A stretch of DNA of 64,000 bases from Parascedosporium putredinis. Lineage: Eukaryota > Ascomycota > Sordariomycetes > Microascales > Microascaceae. Positions within the stretch are counted from its first letter, which is position 1. Each line of letters begins with the position of its first letter. Below are positions 62,781-64,000 of this stretch, in pieces. The stretch covers positions 1,984,001 through 2,048,000 of the forward strand of contig CASHTG010000001.1 in NCBI GenBank assembly GCA_949357655.1, written 5' to 3'. The position numbers were made by a program, and so were the translations under genes. The notes beneath the pieces are model-generated. The model was not told the origin of the DNA, searched no databases, and was given only the letters and a program-made list of their open reading frames with translations.

Positions 62781-64000
62781 GTGTAAGATGGGGTGTACAA
62801 GGAACGAGTGCTAGAGGCAGATCACCTCGGGTGCCGATAATCGACCCCCGCAAGACAAGTATCACGGGACGGTAGTTGGAAAGAGGGTGAGGAGAAAAAG
62901 AGAGTGAAGGAGTAAGGCGAAAACGGCCTCCTCGCGAGAAGAACGAAGGAAAGACAGGGTATAAGGAGGGACGAAAAGGAATACAAGGAAAAGTGAGTGT
63001 GTATAAGCGGCCAAGAAAGAAGGTGGAGGTGGGAGGAAGGAAAGACGCTCCTTTTCAGAGCCAGGCCAAGAATGCCCGGGCCGAAGGAGGAAGCCTCCCA
63101 AGAATCCTAGTGTAAGTCGTGGAGTGGAACGGCGACAACCATCCCGCCGAAAAATGGGTCACTTCAACGGGGACTGGGGCTACGGGAAGGAATGACAAAT
63201 TAGGTATTCCCCAGAATATAGATCGGAAGAAAAGCACCGTTGAAGTTATGACAGCAACCTCCAGCGGCTCGAGGGGAGGGGATCAAAGTAGTTTAAAGAA
63301 TTAAGGATCTTGGGGTAGCCCAAGAGTCAGCCGGAAGGAGGTCTAGCATGCAAGGTCGGGGGATCGGACCACGGGCTATCTGTATTAGTTTGTACATCAA
63401 GTATCAACCATTTTAGTCGCGCACTATTCTACATTTCGATAGATTGCACCCAGATTTGTACATGTTCCTCGAGCTCGACGCGGCGCGTCTGCTGCAAGTG
63501 TCTCTCTCTCCTGTTTAGGCACCTCATGGCACGGGTGCTGGAGGAAGTGGCACAGCCAATGCGCCTAGTGGCGCGCGGTGCAGGGCGGCTGGAGGACCAA
63601 AACAGTCTCAAGGCATTGTCCCCAGATAAATGTTGCTGAGTTTAGTCGCGATCAAGGTGAAAAGCATCTATGGATCTATGATGCAGGGTGGAGAGCAACT
63701 AACACACGCCACTCTCTTCTCTCTTCCTCATCCTCACCATTCACGGTAATCATCACGACCTGTGCTGTGAGGAATGGAACTTTTCTCCGCATTTCGCGCA
63801 TAGATTATTTAAGAGATTCCTGTACTATAATACGAGCCAAGACAAAAAACGAACAGGACGGGGATGTGGGTCGGGAGAGACAAGGGTCGGCGGGGGAGGA
63901 TCAATTTCCAGCTCTTGGCGTAAATGCCGATGGGGTGCGAAGCCAAAAAAGAAAGGGGGGTTAACAGGAACCTCCACAAAAGGAAGAATAATAATACAAG
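62781..64000. other. Gene-less right end of the window
   Basis: The promoter side of the GH92 gene. The plus strand is purine-rich at 62870-63050. The small frames (up to 128 codons, 63578-63964 +) show no recognisable motif. Confidence 0.4.

Noticed and set aside
1..64000. CRISPR array, prophage or bacterial-type defence system
   Set aside because: Spliceosomal introns and the gene content are eukaryotic; no regularly spaced repeats with unique spacers are present.

Overview
The window is nuclear DNA of a filamentous ascomycete (Pezizomycotina, most likely a Sordariomycete). It has short spliceosomal introns of about 44-295 nt with GTRNGT donors and CTAAC-type branch sites. The protein families are typical of such fungi: Csf1, a homeobox+C2H2 regulator, a bZIP-DUF3425 factor and an anion:cation-symporter MFS carrier. 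There are no operons, CRISPR arrays or recognisable transposons.

Layout from left to right: a MATE efflux carrier (1180-3428, +); the U6-associated Sm-like protein Lsm4 (3919-4700, +); an intron-containing tRNA-Ile(AAU) (5466-5560, -); an unrecognised disordered protein (6524-8194, +); an MFS carrier (8863-11022, -); a conserved fungal protein resembling the developmental regulator FlbE (13349-14306, -); a large homeobox/C2H2 transcription factor with five copies of an internal module (19551-23458, -); a bZIP-DUF3425 transcription factor (28595-29951, +); methylenetetrahydrofolate reductase (33936-35888, +); an RBM26/27-like RNA-binding protein (37048-39748, -); elongation factor 2 (40797-43790, -); the bridge-like lipid-transfer protein Csf1 (46557-56168, -); a TMEM184/DUF300 membrane protein (57163-59193, +); and a GH92 alpha-mannosidase (59688-62780, -). 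Regulatory genes sit among long empty stretches (14.3-19.5, 23.5-28.6 and 30-33.9 kb). Housekeeping genes are packed at 33.9-62.8 kb.

The dominant signal is that nearly every long coding sequence is broken. I located 51 reading-frame breaks in 12 of 13 protein genes; only the short LSM4 is intact. Almost all are one or two missing bases, most often in runs of C or G. Once those bases are allowed for, every gene's total length becomes a multiple of three and every splice phase that I traced fits. Because EF-2 is essential and carries four such breaks (five bases), these are best read as consensus errors of the assembly, not as pseudogenes. Coordinates given are those of the window as supplied.

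I found no clear new multi-gene system. The most interesting candidates are the five-fold repeated module of the homeobox/C2H2 protein, a dispersed family of GATC/ATTGAT palindromes concentrated at 31-33 kb, and several very small exons.
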